NCBI RefSeq assembly: GCF_040496035.1
Contig: NZ_JBEPJZ010000002.1
Location: forward strand, 918,442 to 982,441
Length of the DNA stretch: 64,000 nucleotides
Source: Agromyces sp. SYSU T00194
Lineage (GTDB): Bacteria > Actinomycetota > Actinomycetes > Actinomycetales > Microbacteriaceae
Direction: 5' to 3'
The notes under the pieces were generated by a model that did no database searches, was not told the origin of the DNA, and worked only from the letters and a program-made list of their open reading frames with translations. The position numbers and the translations under genes are program-made. Of the stretch, positions 18,560 through 26,719 are shown one piece after another. Numbering within the stretch: position 1 is the stretch's first letter; each line of letters begins with the position of its first letter.

Positions 18560-18913
18560 ATGGCACAACCGCGCTGGCGCTCGGAGGGCACCGACCCGGA
18601 CTACCGATTCACGCTCGCCAACGAGCGCACGTTCCTCGCGTGGATACGCACGGCACTCGCCCTGCTCGCCGGCGGCGTGCTGCTGTTCGAGTTCGCGTCG
18701 ACGATCGGGCCGCGCGTGCTGGTCGTCGTGCTCGCCGTCGGGCTCGCGGTGGTCGCCGCGGCGCTCGGCGGCCTGTCGTACGTGCGCTGGCGGGCCAACG
18801 AGATCGCGATGCGCCACGAGCGCCCGCTGCCGTACAGCATCGCCGTGCCCCTGCTCGCGGCCGTCGCCCTGCTGGCCGCGGCGATCATCGCCGTGATGAT
18901 CCTGCTGGGCTGA
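18560..18913 (+). CDS. DUF202 (YidH-like) membrane protein
   Basis: A 117-residue membrane protein. The DUF202 signature DYRFTLANERTFLAWIRTALALLAGG lies at residues 13-38 and three membrane helices follow (about 25-45, 52-72, 90-115). It starts 37 bases after the gnd stop and is followed eight bases later by a second DUF202 gene. The family is often found as such pairs. Function unknown. Confidence 0.9.
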   Translation: MAQPRWRSEGTDPDYRFTLANERTFLAWIRTALALLAGGVLLFEFASTIGPRVLVVVLAVGLAVVAAALGGLSYVRWRANEIAMRHERPLPYSIAVPLLAAVALLAAAIIAVMILLG

Positions 18914-18920
18914 GCCGCTC

Positions 18921-19262
18921 GTGAGCGCCGCCGTTCCCTCGTACCAGGGTCGTGACCCCGGGCTCCAGCCCGAGCGCACTGCCCTGGCGTGGGGGCGCAC
19001 GGCGCTCGCGATCGCGGTGAACGCCCTGCTCGTGCTGCGCTCGGGGTTCGTCTCCGACCAGCCGGTGCTCGCGGCGCTCGGCGTCGTGCTCTTCGCGTCG
19101 GCCGCCGCGGCGGCGGCCTACGGGGTCGTGCGGGCGCGCGAGCTCTCGCACGACGGCGGACTCGTCATGCCCTCGGCCTGGCCGCTGCTGGCCGTTGCGG
19201 CGGTCGTGCTGCTCGCCGCTGCGGGCGGGGTCGTGTCGATCGCGGTGGAGGCGGGGCGATGA
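18921..19262 (+). CDS. Second DUF202 membrane protein
   Basis: A 113-residue protein with three predicted helices and the DUF202-like core LQPERTALAWGRTALAIAVNALL. It begins at GTG and its stop overlaps the next gene's ATG (ATGA). Paired with the preceding DUF202 gene; the two probably form a heteromeric membrane complex, which is inferred from position only. Confidence 0.87.
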   Translation: MSAAVPSYQGRDPGLQPERTALAWGRTALAIAVNALLVLRSGFVSDQPVLAALGVVLFASAAAAAAYGVVRARELSHDGGLVMPSAWPLLAVAAVVLLAAAGGVVSIAVEAGR

Positions 19263-19612
19263 CCGACGAGCATCCGGAGCTGGCCGGCTACGAGGCATCC
19301 GACGGCCCCTACCGCCCCCGCCGCGCGAAGGTCATGCGCGCGGTCGTGCTCGTCGCGCTCGCCGCCATGCTGCTGCCGCTCGTGCTCTCGGCCGTGTCGG
19401 TCGCCCGCTCGACCGCGGCGCGCGCCTGCTTCGTCTACGTCGAGACCTACGTGCCCGACGCCGCCGCCTCCCACGTGCGCTTCGACCTCTTCGAGGAGAC
19501 CGGCGCCGGCTGGCAATGCGACTGGATCACCACCAGCGGCGTCACCCACCACCTCGGCAGCCTCGGCCTGATCCCGTCGGGCGCGGTCGTGCCGCCGGGC
19601 GTGCGGACCTGA
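19259..19612 (+). CDS. Small membrane-anchored protein, unrecognised
   Basis: 117 residues: a polar N terminus (HPELAGYEASDGPYRPRR), one membrane helix (about residues 27-47) and an exported C-terminal part with two Cys and alternating hydrophobic strands. It is translationally coupled to the DUF202 gene by ATGA. Its first 32 codons are duplicated at 21505-21600, on the other side of the toxin island. No family recognised. Confidence 0.75.
   Translation: MTDEHPELAGYEASDGPYRPRRAKVMRAVVLVALAAMLLPLVLSAVSVARSTAARACFVYVETYVPDAAASHVRFDLFEETGAGWQCDWITTSGVTHHLGSLGLIPSGAVVPPGVRT
19264..19359 (+). repeat. 96-bp direct repeat, parental copy
   Basis: This stretch inside the small membrane gene is repeated at 21505-21600 in the same orientation with only a handful of substitutions. 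It encodes DEHPELAGYEASDGPYRPRR and the start of the membrane helix. Confidence 0.9.
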
Positions 19613-19723
19613 GTAGGAGTTACTCGTCGAATCGGTGCCCCATTGCATCCCAATCGGTAGGGCCGAGTTGCGCGGACGACTCATCGTCGAGCGCAGCGAC
19701 GGCACGTGCCCCCAGATTCACGA

Positions 19724-20299
19724 TCACTCGGAGCTCCTGGGTTGCACCGACCGAATTGCTCTGAGCAGGAGTGCGATCAGCGCTCCACCCGTCGAGGCGA
19801 ACCAGAACGCGACAGCTGCGGTCGGCGCGCCGAGTGCGATTCCCAGTGCGCCGCTCCCCAGACAGAGCGCGGCCGCGGCGCCGAGCGCCGCACTACGACG
19901 TCCCGATTGCCAGAAGACCAGCGCGAGGGTGACACCGGCGAAGAACGCGCAGATCATCAGCGCCTGCAGCAGCGCGACCCACCACACGATGGGCACCCCG
20001 AGGCTGACCGCACAGAGCACGAGCACGACGAGCAGGGTGATCACGGACGCGGTCGGAAGTATTCGCCGCCGCAGTGGGCGGCCGGAGACTCCTAGGAGTG
20101 CGAGAGGGACGAATGCGAACAGCCCCGTTCCGGCTGGGATCAGACCCTGCTCCGGCAACGTCGCGACACCGAAGATGCCCACCGCGACGAACCATCCCCA
20201 CCAGACGGCGACTCCTGTCACACCCGCGACGACACCCACCACCGTGACTCGTACGACGAACCCCAGAAGCTGAGTCCTGGATTCCTTCGTCGGGCTCAC
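19724..20299 (-). CDS. Hydrophobic membrane protein in toxin-immunity cassette
   Basis: 191 residues with about five to six predicted membrane helices and a short polar N terminus (SPTKESRTQL). GTG at 20299 follows GGGGAC and lies 14 bases after the DUF4304-like gene, so it is probably co-transcribed with it. No family recognised. Base composition is less GC-rich than the surrounding core genes. It could be an immunity protein against a membrane-active toxin or a passenger gene. Confidence 0.65.
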   Translation of the reverse strand: MSPTKESRTQLLGFVVRVTVVGVVAGVTGVAVWWGWFVAVGIFGVATLPEQGLIPAGTGLFAFVPLALLGVSGRPLRRRILPTASVITLLVVLVLCAVSLGVPIVWWVALLQALMICAFFAGVTLALVFWQSGRRSAALGAAAALCLGSGALGIALGAPTAAVAFWFASTGGALIALLLRAIRSVQPRSSE

Positions 20300-20312
20300 T
20301 ACGTCCCCGCGA

Positions 20313-20783
20313 TCAGGTCGGATCTTCAAGGAGAGTACGCGCGTCCTTGCGAACGAACTGGTCCAGGTGACCCGCAGCGGCTGCCGCCCGAAGGTCAGCA
20401 AGTGTCGCGATTCCTTCCGCCACCCCAGCGAGCGCCTCGACAAGGGCGACGATCCCTGCCCTTCGTTCGTCGTCGAGCAGTCCGCTGTCGCAATCAAGTG
20501 CCCGCCACGCATCCCATCGATCGTGCCCGAGCAGGTCCACACCGCCGCCTGCGGGATCAATGATGATCGGGCATTCAGTGGCCCGCGCGGGCCACCCGTC
20601 AGGCGAGAGAGCCGCAGGACACACCCCGATGGACACGCCCACGCGCGAGGTTCTTGGCACGAGCTCGAGTTGAACAAGCCAAGCGAGCTCTGGATGGACA
20701 ACCCGGAAGTTGCGCCCGCGTCCGGTGAAGCCCAACCCAGCGAGGGTCTGGCCAAGTAGTCGAATTGCAGCTTCGGGCTTCAT
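20313..20783 (-). CDS. DUF4304-like probable immunity protein
   Basis: 156-residue cytosolic protein. Its N-terminal pattern (LGQTLAGLGFTGRGRNFRVVHPELAWLVQLEL, seen in parts) matches DUF4304, a fold frequent among immunity proteins of polymorphic toxins. ATG at 20783 shares a base with the stop of the toxin tail upstream (TGATG), the usual toxin-then-immunity coupling. Lower GC than core genes. It would protect against the nuclease tail encoded immediately upstream; this is inferred from order, not shown. Confidence 0.65.
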   Translation of the reverse strand: MKPEAAIRLLGQTLAGLGFTGRGRNFRVVHPELAWLVQLELVPRTSRVGVSIGVCPAALSPDGWPARATECPIIIDPAGGGVDLLGHDRWDAWRALDCDSGLLDDERRAGIVALVEALAGVAEGIATLADLRAAAAAGHLDQFVRKDARTLLEDPT

Positions 20784-21440
20784 CAGGGGGAGTACACGTC
20801 CAGTTGCGCGGTCCAAGGTTGACCGGTGAGTTCCTCAAGGTAGTCCTTGTACCTTGTTACCTGCCTCCAGCCGCTTGAGATCGCCGACGGGTTCGACGGC
20901 TTCAACTCGGCGACAATTCGCTGAGTCCAATTGATTGCATCGGGCCGAAGTGAAGTTCCCGGAATGGCTCGGTTGAACCAAGCACCATTCCCACCCCATC
21001 CAAGCGCGAGCTGATAGCTAGAGTGGGCGGATCGACCCGCGGCCGTCGCTGACGACTCTCCTCCCGCACCCGACGTGAACTGCGACCCACACCCCGGCAT
21101 CCGGCACCCAGAACGGATGCCCCGCCGTGGCCACCACGCTCCCGGACACCCCGCCCTCGTCCGCGACGGTGACCGTGACCAGGTCCTTCACCCCGTCACC
21201 GGTGATCAGCCGCACCACCTCACGCGGCGCCGACTCCCCCGTCACCGGATCCGACGCCCACACCACGTCCCCGAGCCCGACCTCCTCGATCGGCACCTCC
21301 GAACCGTCGCACACGGCACGAGGACCGCCCTCGTCGGCAACGGCGAGCATCGGGGCGGCCAGCAGCACCGCCACCGCCACCGCGACCCCCGTCAGCGCAC
21401 GAGCCACCCACCGACGCAGAACAAGCCGAGCGGATGCCAC
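20783..21440 (-). pseudogene. Remnant of a polymorphic toxin: Hint domain fragment plus nuclease C terminus, frameshifted
   Basis: Two frames on the minus strand together resemble the end of a polymorphic toxin. From about 21440 to 21018 a frame encodes a hydrophobic N-terminal stretch and then Hint-type sequence: DGSEVPIEEVGLGDVVWASD, VTVTVAD, and TAGHPFWVPDAGVWVA, which stops at 21018. From 21100 to 20783 another frame encodes a restriction-endonuclease-fold tail with the D-(x)n-ELK pattern in RPDAINWTQRIVAELKP, ending directly at the immunity gene. The C-terminal half of Hint is missing and the frames do not join. There is no large filament-forming N terminus, so this is an orphan, disrupted module. 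Confidence 0.65.
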
Positions 21441-21504
21441 CCCGGCAGCCTCCCACGACCCACCGCTGCACGATCAACCGCTCCACAGGCGCGCGGACGA
21501 CAGG

Positions 21505-21600
21505 CGACGAGCACCCGGAGCTGGCCGGCTACGAGGCATCCGACGGCCCCTACCGCCCCCGCCGCGCGACGGTCATGAGCGCGGTCGTGCTCGCCGCACA
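21505..21600 (+). repeat. 96-bp direct repeat, displaced copy of the small membrane gene 5' end
   Basis: Near-identical to 19264-19359 (changes such as CAT to CAC and AAGGTCATGCGC to ACGGTCATGAGC). The reading frame is preserved through DEHPELAGYEASDGPYRPRR, then runs into unrelated sequence after 21600. It has lost its ATG and is a gene fragment. Confidence 0.9.
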
Positions 21601-21638
21601 GCACCCATTGCAGTTGGTGGCTGCTGCGCCCTTCGGGA

Positions 21639-21989
21639 TCACTTGGGCGAAACGTGCAGATGTGTCGGGGCGGGCCAGACTCTTGGCGTCTCGTCTGTGT
21701 ACCACGCCTGCTCCAAGCCGATCAGCCTGCCGCCCCTCAGCCAGAGGAGCACCTCACCAACGATGACGTCGCCGATCAGCACAAATGCTTCGACGGGGGC
21801 CGGACCATCGGGAAGGTTCACCCGTTCGGCGCACGGCGGCACTTCCACGTCCACCATCGTGGGCAACAGCCGGATGACACGGGCCGACTCCGCTTGACGC
21901 ACAAGGGACCGAGCTGCGGACGCGTCCAGCGGCTCGACGACTCTCTGAATGAGCGCCAGTACGCCTGCGCTCAGGCCAGCTGCCGCCAT
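21639..21989 (-). CDS. Small probable immunity-type protein
   Basis: 116 residues. The C-terminal half (FVLIGDVIVGEVLLWLRGGRLIGLEQAWYTDE, given in parts) resembles small actinobacterial proteins found beside polymorphic toxins. The ATG at 21989 shares one base with the stop of the upstream Imm26-like gene (TGATG). No toxin lies immediately upstream, so it is probably an orphan immunity gene. No named family is claimed. Confidence 0.6.
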   Translation of the reverse strand: MAAAGLSAGVLALIQRVVEPLDASAARSLVRQAESARVIRLLPTMVDVEVPPCAERVNLPDGPAPVEAFVLIGDVIVGEVLLWLRGGRLIGLEQAWYTDETPRVWPAPTHLHVSPK

Positions 21990-22429
21990 CACTGATCTCC
22001 CGGGTCCGTCAGGAACCACGGATTCTCACCTGTGACGAGGCGGGGCAGCAAGTGCACGAGGGCCCATGCCGCCACCGGCTCGAGTCCCGCCACCTCCGCC
22101 TCCGTTGCGGGCCGCAAGACCCCACGCTCGTAGCGCTGCACGCTGCCGTCGATCGGGTCCCTGACCACCTGCGGCGGTGGCCACTCATCCTCCTCGCTGA
22201 CGCCTGGGTCGAACCCCACGACCGGGACGTCGTCGGAGCGAAGCGTGTCGTTGGAGACCCCGACGACGAACTGGTAGTCACGGTCGCCGATCGGCGGCAC
22301 GCCGGGCTCGTCGGACGTCCTGCGGTAGAACGCGACCGCGCCGTCCCTCAGTACCCGCCCGTACGCGTACCGGCCATCCGGCAGCGAGATCTGGACGACC
22401 GAGCCGAGCTTCGGGCGACGGGACCTCAC
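21989..22429 (-). CDS. Imm26-like immunity protein
   Basis: 146 residues beginning KLGSVVQISLPDGRYAYGRV, the pattern I associate with immunity protein family 26 in polymorphic toxin loci. The GTG start (22429) has GGAGG six bases upstream. The stop overlaps the next gene by one base. It opens the minus-strand immunity block that continues into the small immunity-type gene. Its cognate toxin is not in the window, so it is probably a retained or orphan immunity gene. Confidence 0.65.
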   Translation of the reverse strand: MRSRRPKLGSVVQISLPDGRYAYGRVLRDGAVAFYRRTSDEPGVPPIGDRDYQFVVGVSNDTLRSDDVPVVGFDPGVSEEDEWPPPQVVRDPIDGSVQRYERGVLRPATEAEVAGLEPVAAWALVHLLPRLVTGENPWFLTDPGDQ

Positions 22430-22493
22430 TTGTTACCTCCGAGGTAGTTCGGATCGTAGCGGGGCGAGACAAGAACGACATTGGCGGTCATGC

Positions 22494-22937
22494 TCATGCC
22501 AGCGCCGCGAGCAGATGGGCGTTCCGCTTCGCGATGAGTCGGCGCAGGTAGGGCACGAGCACCAGACGCTCGGCGAGGCGGCCGAAGATCGGGGACGCGA
22601 CCGTGATGCGGTCGGTCATCCGCGTTCCGGTGCCGGACGCCTCGAACTCGTGGACGTGCGTGAACGCCCGGAACGGCCCCCGCACCTGCCGGTCGACGAA
22701 CCGAGACGGACGCTCCAACTCGGCGATCTCCGACGTCATGGTGAACCAGATGCCGAAGTGACGCGCCCGCCAGGTCACGGTCTCGCCGAGGCCAATCTGC
22801 CCGGTGGTCACCCCGGCGACCGCACGTTCCCCCGACTGCGCCATCGACGACACATGCGCGTCGATGTCGAGCGAGATGTCGAACATCGCCTCGACGCCGT
22901 ACGGCGCCTCGGTCGTCATGACGAAGGTGGAAGGCAC
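22494..22937 (-). CDS. SRPBCC family protein
   Basis: 147-residue START/Bet v1-like ligand-binding protein. Sequence features: VFDISLDIDAHVSSM-type N terminus, TWRARHFGIWFTMTSEIAELERPSRFVD, and HVHEFEASGTGTRMTDR, typical of SRPBCC polyketide-cyclase-like proteins. GTG at 22937 is chosen; an ATG at 22919 is the alternative. It lies 19 bases after the MFS gene and so forms the last gene of an ArsR-MFS-SRPBCC operon. Ligand unknown. Confidence 0.85.
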   Translation of the reverse strand: MPSTFVMTTEAPYGVEAMFDISLDIDAHVSSMAQSGERAVAGVTTGQIGLGETVTWRARHFGIWFTMTSEIAELERPSRFVDRQVRGPFRAFTHVHEFEASGTGTRMTDRITVASPIFGRLAERLVLVPYLRRLIAKRNAHLLAALA

Positions 22938-22956
22938 CGTGCCATTCTGCCGAGCT

Positions 22957-24261
22957 TCAGACGCTCGGATCTGTGGCTGGGGATGCTTCGACCGAGTGCG
23001 CGTCGGCCACTTCGGTCGAGCCCACCCCCAAGGCATCCGCCCGCACCCGCCGCGGCCACACCGCCGCAACCGCCGAGCCGAGCACGACGAGCACGTTCGC
23101 CACGATGAGCAGCCGGTAGTCGACGATGCCGAGCAGGGCGGCGCCGAGCAGCGTCGCGAGGGTCTGCGGCACATTGATCGCGAGGTTCGCGGCGGCGCCG
23201 ACGCGGCCCTGCAGGCGGGCGGGGGTGGTGCGCTGGCGGTGGGTCGCGTAGGCGACGATGACCCAGACGACGCCGAGGCCGACGAACGGGATCGCGGCGA
23301 CCGCGAGCCACGCCCACCAGCCGGCGGTCGGCAGCAGGCCGAGACCGACGATGGCGACGCCGAGCGCGATGGTGCGCGACTCCCCCAGCCGGCCGACGAC
23401 GCGCGCCGCGGTGAGCCCGCCGACGAGCGAGCCCACGCCCTGCGCGGTGACGATGATGCCGAGCCATGCGCTGTCGAGCCCGAGGCCGCCGAGCGCCGGG
23501 AACACGGTCGCGTTCGACAGGCCGGTCGCCGCGAACGCCACGGCGATCACGATCGTGAAGACCGCGAGCATGGGCGAGGCGGCGATGTGACGCACGCCCG
23601 CGCCGAGCTCGGTCCAGTAGCGCTTGCGCTCGGCGGCGGGCGTCGGCGGGGTCTCCTGCAGATCGATGCGGGCGATGAGCACCGACGCGACGGCGAACGT
23701 CGCCATGGTCGTGCCGACGACCCAGACGGGGCCGGCGAAGACGTACAGCGCCGTGCCGATGAGCGGCGAGAGCAGGCGCGCGGCCTGGTCGATCGTCGAG
23801 AGCAGGCCGTTGCCCGAGGCGAGCTCCTCGTCGGGCAGCAGGTCGCGGATCAGCCCCGACTGCGCGGCCGCCGTGAGGTACCCGATGCAGCCGTAGAGCA
23901 GCATGACGACGTAGATGATCCAGACATCGGATGCCTCCTGCACGAACAGCAGCACGAGCAGCAGCGGCACCATGGCGGCGTTCGCGAGCACGAGCAGCTT
24001 GCGGCGCGAGAACCGGTCGGCGACCTCGCCGAGGAACGGGGCGCTGAGCGCGGCGAGCCCGAACATCACGAAGACGATCGCCGCGGCGGAGCCCGAGCCG
24101 GTGAGGTCGTTCACCCAGACCGCCATCATCAGGAACAACGCGCTGTCGCCGATGTTGCTGAACACCCACGCGCCGGCGAGGCGGCGGAACGGTCGGCGCT
24201 GCCAGGCGGCGGGCATGCGGCGCCGGGCATCCGTCGCCTGGGTCTCGGGCGCGGCGGTCAT
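22957..24261 (-). CDS. Major facilitator superfamily transporter
   Basis: 434-residue permease with 12 predicted helices, of the enterobactin-exporter/macrolide-efflux-like MFS type. The GEVADRFSRRKLLVLANA loop between helices 2 and 3 is the MFS motif A region. The ATG overlaps the regulator's stop by four bases (ATGA), so expression should be tied to the ArsR-family protein. Probably exports a drug or metabolite; substrate not predictable. Confidence 0.9.
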   Translation of the reverse strand: MTAAPETQATDARRRMPAAWQRRPFRRLAGAWVFSNIGDSALFLMMAVWVNDLTGSGSAAAIVFVMFGLAALSAPFLGEVADRFSRRKLLVLANAAMVPLLLVLLFVQEASDVWIIYVVMLLYGCIGYLTAAAQSGLIRDLLPDEELASGNGLLSTIDQAARLLSPLIGTALYVFAGPVWVVGTTMATFAVASVLIARIDLQETPPTPAAERKRYWTELGAGVRHIAASPMLAVFTIVIAVAFAATGLSNATVFPALGGLGLDSAWLGIIVTAQGVGSLVGGLTAARVVGRLGESRTIALGVAIVGLGLLPTAGWWAWLAVAAIPFVGLGVVWVIVAYATHRQRTTPARLQGRVGAAANLAINVPQTLATLLGAALLGIVDYRLLIVANVLVVLGSAVAAVWPRRVRADALGVGSTEVADAHSVEASPATDPSV

Positions 24262-24905
24262 GCCTGGGCTCCTGTCTCGTCGGTCTCGGTCTCGTCGGCG
24301 GGCGCACCCGGCGCCCCGGTGGGCACGGAGTCGGGGTCGGCGTTGAGGGTCGCGAACATGCGCGCGAGCCGGGCACCCTCGGGCCGCAGCGTCGGGTCGG
24401 CGATGCGGCCCTGGAGCGGTTCGAGGAGGGCGAGGATGCTCTCGCCGAGCTCGGCCAGCTCGTCGCGGGTCGCCCAGAAGCTCGACGTGCCGACCATCGA
24501 CGAGCCCAGCCAGTCGCCCTCGAGGCCGCCGCGCTCGGCGACGGCGATGTACTCGCGCAGGCGGGCGTACTGGCGGTCGATGACGATGCCGGCGAGGCCG
24601 AGCACCGACGCCATCGAGTCGGCGACGTCGGGGGTGGGCGCCGGATGCCGCACCGTACGGGCCACGAGCCGCCAGGGCTTCTCGCGCCCGCGCGGCTCGG
24701 CGCGCTCGATGTAGCCGTACTTCTCGAGCTGCCGCAGGTGGAACGACGCGCTCGCGACCGACTCCCCCACCTGCTCGGCGCACTCGGTGGCGGTCGCGTC
24801 GACCACATCGCCGAGCACCTCGAGGAGCGCGAGGCGGATGGGGTGCGCGAGGGCGCGGATACGTGCCGGGTCGTCGGGGTGCATCCGCTCGTCTGAACCT
24901 GCCAT
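24258..24905 (-). CDS. ArsR-family winged-helix transcriptional regulator
   Basis: 215 residues. The N-terminal winged helix (residues 12-85) shows LAHPIRLALLEVLGD, then TECAEQVGESVASASFHLRQLEKYGYIERAE with the recognition helix. The C-terminal helical domain probably binds a ligand; metal-binding Cys pairs of classic ArsR are absent. First gene of the operon with MFS and SRPBCC genes. The ATG follows a -10-like box by six bases and has no ribosome site, suggesting a leaderless mRNA. It likely represses its own operon through the palindrome upstream. Confidence 0.88.
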   Translation of the reverse strand: MAGSDERMHPDDPARIRALAHPIRLALLEVLGDVVDATATECAEQVGESVASASFHLRQLEKYGYIERAEPRGREKPWRLVARTVRHPAPTPDVADSMASVLGLAGIVIDRQYARLREYIAVAERGGLEGDWLGSSMVGTSSFWATRDELAELGESILALLEPLQGRIADPTLRPEGARLARMFATLNADPDSVPTGAPGAPADETETDETGAQA

Positions 24906-24910
24906 GTGGC

Positions 24911-24953
24911 GAGACTACAACCCTAAAGACTCCTTGTGCAAGATATCTTTAGG
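24911..24953 (-). promoter_or_regulatory. Promoter and operator of the ArsR-MFS operon
   Basis: Perfect 8-bp inverted repeat CCTAAAGA (24922-24929) / TCTTTAGG (24946-24953), AT-rich in a GC-rich genome. On the minus strand TTGCAC and TAGTCT are 18 bases apart and fit -35/-10 boxes; the operator overlaps the -35 and spacer. The -10 box lies six bases before the ATG. Confidence 0.65.
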
Positions 24954-25021
24954 ATTGGATCGCGACCGGTCACGGGGCGAACGAACGGCGCCTCAGGGGC
25001 ATCCGCTCGGCCCTTCGGCTC

Positions 25022-26719
25022 CTACGCCTCCAGCTGCTCGCGCACCTGCCGGCGGATGACCTTGCCGATCAGCGAGCGCGGCAGGTCGTCGACCTCGACG
25101 ACGCGGCGCGGCACCTTGTAGGGCGTCAGCCGGTCGCGCACGGCGGTGCGAATCGCCTCGGGGTCGAGCGTCGCGCCCGGCTGGAGCACAACCGCGGCGA
25201 CGACCTGCTCCCCCAAGTGCTCGTCGGGCATGCCGACGACGGCGCAGTCGGCGACGTCGGGGTGCTGGCGGATGACGTCTTCGACCTCGCTCGGCGCGAC
25301 GTTGAAGCCGCCCGTGATGATGAGCTCCTTGATGCGGTCGACGATGCGCACGAAGCCGCCGTCGTCGATCGTGACGATGTCGCCGGTGCGGAACCAGGGC
25401 GCGCCGCCGTCGGGGTCGTCGACGAAGACCTCGGCGGTCTCCTCGGGGCGGTTCCAGTAGCCGCTGAACACCTGCGGGCCGCGTACGACGAGCTCGCCGC
25501 GCTCGCCCGCGGGCACGTCCTGCATCGGGGCGTCGGGGTCGACCACGCGCACCTCGGTGTCGGGCAGCGGCAGGCCGACCGTGCCCGCGCGGCGGGTCGT
25601 CGCGACCGGGTTCGCCATGAGCACGGGCGACGTCTCCGAGAGGCCGTACCCCTCGACGAGATACCCGCCGGTCTTCGCCTCCCACGGCTCGACGACCGAC
25701 GCCGACAGCGGCATCGCCCCCGAGATCGCGATCGCGATGCCCTCGAGCGAGACGCCCTTCGCGTCGGCGGCCGCGGTCAGGCGCTCGTAGATCGGCGGCA
25801 CCGCCGGCAGGAACGTCGGCGGGTGCTTGCGCACCACCTTCAGCACCAGGTCGGGGTCGAAGCGCGGGAACAGCACGAGGCGCGCGCCCATGCTCATCGC
25901 GAAGGTGAGGCAGAGCGTCAGGCCGTAGGCGTGGAACATCGGCAGCACGGCGTAGACGACCGACGTGCCGCGCGGAATCTCGGGCACCCACGCGCGCGCC
26001 TGCGCGGCGTTCGCGAGCAGGTTCGCGTGCGTGAGCGTCGCGCCCTTCGGCCGGCCGGTGGTGCCGCTCGTGTACTGGATGAGCGCCACGTCGCCGACGC
26101 GCGGCGCGTGGATGTGGGGCTCGATGCGATCGGATGCCACGAGCTCGCGCCAGGTCACGGTGTCGTGCACGTCCGTGGTGAGCGCCTCGCGCGCCTCGCG
26201 GGCCTTCGCGATCGGCAGGCGCAGCGCTGCGCGCGTGGTGAACGGCATCGCGCGGGTGACGTCGACCGACACGATGTGGCGCTGGGCGATGTCGTCGGGG
26301 AAGTCCTGGATGGTCGCGACGACCTTGCTCCAGGCGACCACGACGCGGGCGCCGTGGTCCTCGAACTGATGGCGCAGCTCGCGCGGCGTGTAGAGCGGGT
26401 TGTGCTCGACGACGATCGCGCCGAGCCGGAGGATCGCGTAGAACGCCACGATGTGCTGCGGGCAGTTCGGCAGCACGATCGCGACCGGGTCGCCGGCCTG
26501 CACGCCGAGCTTGCGCAGCCCCTCGGCGGCGCGGTCGATCTGCTCGCCGAGCTCAGCGTACGTCGTGACGCGGCCGAAGAACTCGAGCGCCGGCCGGTCG
26601 GGGTACTGCGCGACCGACTCGTGGATGAGGTCGATGAGCGACCCCGTGGGCGCGTCGAGGTGGTGCGGCACGCCCGGCGCGTAGCTTGCGAGCCAGGGCG
26701 TGCCGGAGGCATCCGCCAT
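25022..26719 (-). CDS. Long-chain fatty acid--CoA ligase (AMP-binding)
   Basis: ANL-superfamily acyl-CoA synthetase of 565 residues. Signatures in order: YTSGTTGRPKGATLTH (ATP/P-loop, about 215), VLPMFHAYG, EGYGLSETSPV, WFRTGDIVTIDDGGF, and the C-terminal DRIKELIITGGFNVAPSEVE with PRSLIGKVIRR containing the catalytic Lys. It activates a fatty acid for degradation or lipid synthesis. Its ATG directly abuts the prs stop (TAGATG), so it is co-translated with prs, an unusual partner. Chain-length preference unknown. Confidence 0.93.
   Translation of the reverse strand: MADASGTPWLASYAPGVPHHLDAPTGSLIDLIHESVAQYPDRPALEFFGRVTTYAELGEQIDRAAEGLRKLGVQAGDPVAIVLPNCPQHIVAFYAILRLGAIVVEHNPLYTPRELRHQFEDHGARVVVAWSKVVATIQDFPDDIAQRHIVSVDVTRAMPFTTRAALRLPIAKAREAREALTTDVHDTVTWRELVASDRIEPHIHAPRVGDVALIQYTSGTTGRPKGATLTHANLLANAAQARAWVPEIPRGTSVVYAVLPMFHAYGLTLCLTFAMSMGARLVLFPRFDPDLVLKVVRKHPPTFLPAVPPIYERLTAAADAKGVSLEGIAIAISGAMPLSASVVEPWEAKTGGYLVEGYGLSETSPVLMANPVATTRRAGTVGLPLPDTEVRVVDPDAPMQDVPAGERGELVVRGPQVFSGYWNRPEETAEVFVDDPDGGAPWFRTGDIVTIDDGGFVRIVDRIKELIITGGFNVAPSEVEDVIRQHPDVADCAVVGMPDEHLGEQVVAAVVLQPGATLDPEAIRTAVRDRLTPYKVPRRVVEVDDLPRSLIGKVIRRQVREQLEA

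Noticed and set aside
20783..21440. Hint region considered as an intein
   Set aside because: No extein coding on both sides and the C-terminal splice block (HN-C/S/T) is missing; the neighbourhood is of toxin type.
21018..21440. Signal-peptide-like N terminus before the Hint fragment taken as a real secreted protein
   Set aside because: Hint-toxin sequences normally have a Cys-containing linker here; the hydrophobic run directly joined to a truncated Hint domain looks like a by-product of rearrangement.
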